Shown piece after piece: positions 7,451 to 10,107 of a DNA stretch of 10,107 bases (the stretch's first letter is position 1; each line of letters starts with the position of its first letter). A program made the position numbers and the translations under genes. The notes below the pieces were generated by a model. It was not told the origin of the DNA. It saw nothing but the letters and a program-made list of their open reading frames with translations, and searched no databases. The DNA comes from an uncultured Actinomycetes bacterium (GTDB lineage: Bacteria > Actinomycetota > Actinomycetes > S36-B12 > UBA5976): positions 1 through 10,107 of the forward strand of contig CALBND010000064.1 of NCBI GenBank assembly GCA_937896305.1, given 5' to 3'.

Positions 7451-8581
7451 TTAGTTGAGCTTGCCCCATTGCTTAGACAACACGGTGCGAGCTTTTGTTT
7501 GCTGCGCAACTGATGGATAAATAACTTTGGTACCTGCTGGCAACTTAGGTAGTGCTTTCAAATACTTCTTGTTTGCTGTGCCTTTTTTGACCATTGCATC
7601 AAGACGTATTGGACGAGCTCCGCCTGCTAGGAATAGATTTTGTGCTTGATCGCTGTACAAATATTCCATCCACAAACGAGCACATGCAGGGTTTGGAGCT
7701 GTTTTGCTTACAGCTTGTTGGTAGAAACCACCAATTGCTGCGTCACTTGGAATAACTTTCTTCCATGTAACTTTTGAACTTGATCTGGCGTACTTATCTT
7801 GTAAGTAGTCCCAGTCAAGAGTGATTGATGTTTGACCATTTGCAACTGTGGCACTTGAAGCTTGAACTGGTAGGAATGTTCCTGCCTTTTTCCAAGCTTT
7901 AACAAGGTTAACTCCACCTGCCATGTTATCTACACCTTTTGCGCCTTGTGCTGCAACTGAAATTGCAAACATTGCACCAAGAGCTGCACCAGCAGAAGTT
8001 GGGTTACCGTTTAATGCAACCTTATTCTTGTAAATAGCATTTCCAAGATCTTTAATTGATTTTGGAGCAACTTTTACTTTTTTAGCGTCGTAACCGATTG
8101 CAATTACGCCACCGTAATCTGAAAAGTAAAGACCATTCTTTTCTTTAGCACCAGTTGGAATATCTTTCCAAGTTGCAACTTTGTAAGGAGTAAATAGTCC
8201 TTCAGCTGCACCAACTACTGCGAAAGCTAGTCCGACATCAACTACATCGGGAGCACGATTAGAACCTTTAAGCTGACGAACGGCTGCGAGTTCTTGCGCA
8301 CTAGATGCCTCAGGGTTTTGGCTATCTACGTTTACTCGTGGATATTTTCTGATGAAAGTATCAATTACTTCACCGTAGTTTGCCCAGTCACGTGGCAATG
8401 CGATGACGTTTAATTGACCTTCAGCAAAACATGCACGTTCTAATCCTGCTAAACCACCAAAGTTTGCAAGTGATGTTGCAGTACTGCTTTCGGCTGCTTG
8501 AGCTGGTGCCAACATCAGTGATGAAACTAATGCTGATGCGATACCAGAAACAAGTAGTCCTGAGCGACGACTTAATCGCAC
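7451..8581 (-). CDS. ABC importer extracellular substrate-binding protein
   Basis: Secreted solute receptor for the downstream permeases and ATPase. The GTG at 8581 is chosen because GGGAGG (8593-8588) sits 6 nt upstream. It gives 376 residues with a clean signal peptide: basic MRLSRR, a hydrophobic core to about residue 25, and an AQA-A cleavage site after residue 29. The in-frame ATG at 8629 would add 16 residues before this signal and has no Shine-Dalgarno. The mature part is a type 2 periplasmic-binding-like fold: opening strand LNVIALPRDWANYGEVID, the APDVVDVGLAF block, and YLYSDQAQNLFLAGGARPIR near the C-terminus. This resembles the FbpA/PotD/PhnS group. There is no lipobox cysteine, unlike many receptors of Gram-positive bacteria. 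The signal has a weak twin arginine. C51 and C300 could form a disulfide. The ligand cannot be assigned from sequence; the neighbouring phosphoesterase hints at a phosphorylated compound. Confidence 0.92.
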   Translation of the reverse strand: MRLSRRSGLLVSGIASALVSSLMLAPAQAAESSTATSLANFGGLAGLERACFAEGQLNVIALPRDWANYGEVIDTFIRKYPRVNVDSQNPEASSAQELAAVRQLKGSNRAPDVVDVGLAFAVVGAAEGLFTPYKVATWKDIPTGAKEKNGLYFSDYGGVIAIGYDAKKVKVAPKSIKDLGNAIYKNKVALNGNPTSAGAALGAMFAISVAAQGAKGVDNMAGGVNLVKAWKKAGTFLPVQASSATVANGQTSITLDWDYLQDKYARSSSKVTWKKVIPSDAAIGGFYQQAVSKTAPNPACARLWMEYLYSDQAQNLFLAGGARPIRLDAMVKKGTANKKYLKALPKLPAGTKVIYPSVAQQTKARTVLSKQWGKLN

Positions 8582-8587
8582 TATGAA

Positions 8588-8593
8588 CCTCCC
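8588..8593 (-). promoter_or_regulatory. Ribosome binding site fixing the GTG start of the binding protein
   Basis: GGGAGG on the minus strand, 6 nt before GTG 8581-8579, at ideal spacing. It lies downstream of the alternative ATG at 8629 and so argues against it. Confidence 0.85.
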
Positions 8594-8601
8594 GTGTAAT
8601 T

Positions 8602-8617
8602 TGGGTAGTTTTACCCA
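8602..8617 (-). promoter_or_regulatory. Small hairpin in the leader of the binding-protein gene
   Basis: TGGGTA (8617-8612) and TACCCA (8607-8602) pair around an AAAC loop, ending 8 nt before the Shine-Dalgarno. A weaker 4-bp stem (TGCC 8633-8630 with GGCA 8622-8619) lies just upstream. It could stabilise the mRNA 5' end or regulate translation. It matches no riboswitch I recognise. Confidence 0.35.
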
Positions 8618-8657
8618 TTGCCCCAGCATGGCACTTTTTATTTGAAATATCTATGCT

Positions 8658-8690
8658 TTTTATAGAACTTTTTCTCAAGTTTTACTCACA
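8658..8690 (-). promoter_or_regulatory. Three 11-bp tandem units upstream of the transporter operon
   Basis: Read on the minus strand, 8690-8680, 8679-8669 and 8668-8658 are adjoining 11-bp units approximating the pattern nTTGAGwAAAA. The first two agree at 8 of 11 positions; the third keeps TT and the AAAA end. Eleven-bp spacing of half-sites is typical of OmpR/PhoB-family response regulators, including actinobacterial PhoP. Weak -10-like sequences follow (GATATT 8651-8646 and TATAAA 8664-8659), but no good -35 is seen, as at many activator-dependent promoters. The A-richness makes chance similarity possible. Confidence 0.3.
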
Positions 8691-8728
8691 AACGGACATT
8701 AAGTTGCCAGATGTTTTGCTAATTTAAT

Positions 8729-8771
8729 AAAAAAGACGGCTCCAGCACTATGTGCTCGGAGCCGTCTTTTT
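8729..8771 (-). terminator. Strong, potentially bidirectional terminator after the DoxX-like gene
   Basis: AGACGGCTCC (8734-8743) pairs perfectly with GGAGCCGTCT (8758-8767). It is topped by AGCAC-TAT-GTGCT and flanked by A5 and T4-5 tracts on either side. The 10+5-bp stem with A/T flanks would terminate in either direction. It closes the DoxX unit 15 nt after its stop and isolates the transporter operon. Confidence 0.95.
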
Positions 8772-8785
8772 GGGACTGGTGTTAC

Positions 8786-9199
8786 TTAGAACAAAGTGGA
8801 ATTGCTCAACACCAATCCAACAGTGTCTCCATGCTTTGCAAAGATATAGAAAAATGCTAAGGCAGCTCCTGCTAAAGCAATATCTTTATTGAATGCAATC
8901 ATTTCATTCATTTTTGCCATTGGATCAGTTTCTTTCCAATATGCATGCATTAAGAATGCTGTTGGTATAAGGAAAACAAAAATCAATAAAGCACCTAGGT
9001 CTGCATAGAAACCAAGAGCTATGTAAACAACACCAAGCACCAGCATTACTCCACTAATAATTGTTGCTGCTTTTGCAGCAGGTACACCTTTAGAGGATGC
9101 ATACCCTGCCATCGCTGCAGTTTGGCGAAGATGGCCAATTCCTGAACCGATGAATAACAAAGTAAAAAACAAACGTCCAACTAATAACAATATTTCCAT
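8786..9199 (-). CDS. DoxX-like small integral membrane protein
   Basis: A 137-residue membrane protein with four predicted helices (about 3-22, 44-63, 67-87 and 105-122). The first helix has the DoxX-family look (LLLVGRLFFTLLFIGSGIGHL) with G-x-x-H at its end. It is followed by an amphipathic stretch with GVPAAKAATIISG, and a third helix ends in HAYWKETDP. DoxX proteins are membrane subunits linked in various bacteria to terminal oxidases or thiol/redox stress complexes. Many copies have no known role, and nothing here specifies one. The ATG has AAGGA 8 nt upstream. The gene stands alone between two terminators, with its own candidate promoter and palindrome, so it is probably regulated independently of rplJL and of the transporter. 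Confidence 0.85.
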   Translation of the reverse strand: MEILLLVGRLFFTLLFIGSGIGHLRQTAAMAGYASSKGVPAAKAATIISGVMLVLGVVYIALGFYADLGALLIFVFLIPTAFLMHAYWKETDPMAKMNEMIAFNKDIALAGAALAFFYIFAKHGDTVGLVLSNSTLF

Positions 9200-9232
9200 T
9201 TAGTTTTTCCTTTAAGTCTTTATTACTTTTGA

Positions 9233-9247
9233 TGATCAATTTGATCA
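9233..9247. promoter_or_regulatory. Perfect 7-1-7 palindrome, candidate operator of the DoxX-like gene
   Basis: TGATCAA, one base, TTGATCA: a 15-bp perfect inverted repeat, with one further pair (9231/9249) beyond a mismatch. It lies directly at or after the predicted transcription start and 33 nt before the ATG, a classic position for a dimeric repressor. The regulator is unknown. Confidence 0.5.
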
Positions 9248-9255
9248 CCAGATTA

Positions 9256-9283
9256 ATGATAAACCAGAATCTGACTTTGACAC
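9256..9283 (-). promoter_or_regulatory. Candidate promoter of the DoxX-like gene
   Basis: GTGTCA (9283-9278) and TATCAT (9261-9256) are separated by 16 bp, matching consensus at 4/6 and 5/6. It lies after the rplL terminator, so the DoxX-like gene needs its own promoter. The predicted start near 9249 coincides with the palindrome. Confidence 0.4.
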
Positions 9284-9313
9284 TCCTTCAAATTACAAAT
9301 GTCGTAATAATTA

Positions 9314-9357
9314 AAGAATCCCCCACAAGCAGCTTTTGCTGTCTATGGGGGATTCTT
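9314..9357 (-). terminator. Terminator of the rplJ-rplL unit
   Basis: AAGAATCCCCCA (9314-9325) pairs perfectly with TGGGGGATTCTT (9346-9357). A second small stem, CAGC (9330-9333) with GCTG (9338-9341), closes a TTTT loop inside. On the minus strand the stem runs into TTCTTTAATTATT. It starts 17 nt past the rplL stop and separates rplJL from everything downstream. Confidence 0.9.
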
Positions 9358-9373
9358 CGCAAATGAATTGCAA

Positions 9374-9763
9374 TTACTTGATTGTTACTTTTCCACCGGC
9401 TGCTTCGATTAATTCTTTTGCCTTAGCAGCAGATTCTTTGTTAACTTTTTCAAGTACTGGCTTTGGTGCACCTTCAACTAGGTCTTTAGCTTCCTTTAGA
9501 CCTAAGTTTGTTAGGGTACGAACTTCTTTAATTACTTGAATCTTTTTGTCGCCGCCGTCTTCCAAGATGACATCGAATTCATCTTGATCAGCTGAACCTG
9601 CGTCGCCGCCTGCTCCACCAGCTGCTGGTGCTGCTGCAACTGCTACTGGAGCTGCTGCTGTTACACCAAAAGTGTCTTCAAATAGTTTTACGAAATCTGC
9701 AAGTTCAATCAAAGTCATTTCTTTGAATGCACTTAGCAAATCTTCAGTTGCGATTTTTGTCAT
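9374..9763 (-). CDS. rplL: 50S ribosomal protein L7/L12
   Basis: Stalk protein of the large ribosomal subunit that recruits translation factor GTPases. At 129 residues it is slightly above the usual 120-128. The N-terminal dimerisation domain (1-32) has TEDLLSAFKEMTLIELADFVKLFE. A flexible Ala/Gly-rich hinge (36-58) follows. The C-terminal factor-binding domain (60-129) has FDVILEDGGDKKIQVIKEVR, then LGLKEAKDLVEGAPKPV and the final GGKVTIK. AAGGA lies 7 nt before the ATG, and the gene follows rplJ after 22 nt, as in the conserved rplJL operon. The usual next gene, rpoB, is displaced by about 6.5 kb. Confidence 0.98.
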   Translation of the reverse strand: MTKIATEDLLSAFKEMTLIELADFVKLFEDTFGVTAAAPVAVAAAPAAGGAGGDAGSADQDEFDVILEDGGDKKIQVIKEVRTLTNLGLKEAKDLVEGAPKPVLEKVNKESAAKAKELIEAAGGKVTIK

Positions 9764-9785
9764 ATTATTTTCCTTTTCTTTTTAT

Positions 9786-10107
9786 TTAGTTCTCTTGAGA
9801 TTTTTGTTGCTGCAAAGCACCTAAAGCTCTTGCAGTCTTTGCCAACGGAGCAGCTAATAAGTACACAGCTTGTGAAAGCGATGCATTCATAGCTCCTGCC
9901 AATTTGGCGAGCAAGACTTCACGAGATTCAAGATCTGCTATGCGAAGAATTTCTTTGGCACTTAAAACATTGCCATCCATATATGCACCTTTAATAACAA
10001 GTGCAGGATTATCTTTAGCAAAGTTTTTTAAACCTTTAGCGGATTCAACTGCGTCACCTTCGATGAATGCAATGGCACTTGGGCCTTTTAACATGTCATC
10101 TAAACCT
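9786..10107 (-). CDS. rplJ: 50S ribosomal protein L10 (5' part outside window)
   Basis: Base of the ribosomal stalk, binding 23S rRNA and L7/L12 dimers. About 107 C-terminal residues are present; the family has about 165-175. The frame continues in from the window edge (GLDD before the internal Met at 10094), so that Met is not the start. Recognisable blocks are LKGPSAIAFIEGDAVESAKGL, FAKDNPALVIKGAY, and LADLESREVLLAKLAGAM (here preceded by RI). The C-terminal helix that binds L7/L12 is SQAVYLLAAPLAKTARALGAL. L10 typically autoregulates through an mRNA leader upstream, which is not in this window. Confidence 0.96.
   Translation of the reverse strand, partial: GLDDMLKGPSAIAFIEGDAVESAKGLKNFAKDNPALVIKGAYMDGNVLSAKEILRIADLESREVLLAKLAGAMNASLSQAVYLLAAPLAKTARALGALQQQKSQEN

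Noticed and set aside
8581..8629. ATG at 8629 as start of the binding protein, adding 16 N-terminal residues.
   Set aside because: It has no Shine-Dalgarno, places a hydrophilic tail before a normal signal peptide, and an ideally spaced GGGAGG serves the in-frame GTG at 8581.
8421..8678. Minus-strand 85-residue frame spanning the binding-protein start and its promoter.
   Set aside because: It is out of frame with the signal peptide, covers the promoter region and has no ribosome binding site; a frame-shifted shadow.
8582..8700. Riboswitch (thiamine pyrophosphate or similar) in the leader of the transporter operon.
   Set aside because: The conserved TPP cores are absent, and only one 6-bp hairpin and a weak 4-bp stem are visible.
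7394..9563. Shared GGCGGCGACAAAAA stretch in rplL (near 9545-9558) and the permease start (near 7398-7412).
   Set aside because: Both encode a GGDKK peptide in different proteins; the match is short and best explained by coincidence, not a mobile repeat.
1..10107. Mobile element, CRISPR array, tRNA or rRNA as explanation of the rplL-rpoB insertion.
   Set aside because: No transposase, integrase, terminal repeats, spacer-repeat pattern or tRNA-like sequence was seen, and base composition of the inserted genes resembles their neighbours by eye.

Overview
The window is AT-rich (roughly 40% G+C by eye) and every supported gene lies on the minus strand, so transcription runs from high to low coordinates. 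The ribosomal proteins and RNA polymerase beta subunit look actinobacterial: RpoB uses a TTG start behind a strong Shine-Dalgarno, its sequence reads like mycobacterial/Streptomyces RpoB, and the metallophosphoesterase resembles a mainly actinobacterial family (PPA1498/TIGR03767-like). A low-G+C actinobacterium, such as the streamlined freshwater acI/Nanopelagicales group, is my best guess. That placement is inference from composition and protein style, not a search result.

Layout in order of transcription: the 3' part of rplJ (10107-9786) and complete rplL (9763-9374), closed by a strong hairpin terminator (9314-9357). Next is a single-gene unit for a small DoxX-like membrane protein (9199-8786) with its own candidate promoter and a perfect 7-1-7 palindrome at the predicted transcription start, closed by a long terminator hairpin (8729-8771). 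Then comes a tight five-gene operon: a secreted substrate-binding protein (8581-7451), two ABC permeases (7434-6511 and 6526-5711), an ABC ATPase (5710-4643) and a calcineurin-like metallophosphoesterase (4662-3085). Its genes overlap or nearly abut. After a 192-bp gap holding a candidate promoter and a terminator-like hairpin comes rpoB (2892 to the window edge, 3' end missing).

The most notable points are these. (1) rplJL and rpoB, usually neighbours, are separated by six genes in two transcription units. (2) A PotABCD/FbpABC/PhnSTUV-type importer is translationally coupled to a phosphoesterase that has no visible export signal, although related family members generally carry a Tat signal. 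This suggests uptake of an intact phosphorylated compound followed by hydrolysis in the cytoplasm. (3) Two consecutive hairpins cover the start of the first permease gene and could set binding protein to permease stoichiometry. (4) Three 11-bp tandem units precede the binding-protein gene, a spacing used by PhoP/PhoB-type regulators. (5) A terminator-like hairpin sits in the putative rpoB leader.

I saw no tRNA, rRNA, insertion sequence, CRISPR array or known riboswitch. No gene-free stretch exceeds 300 bases.
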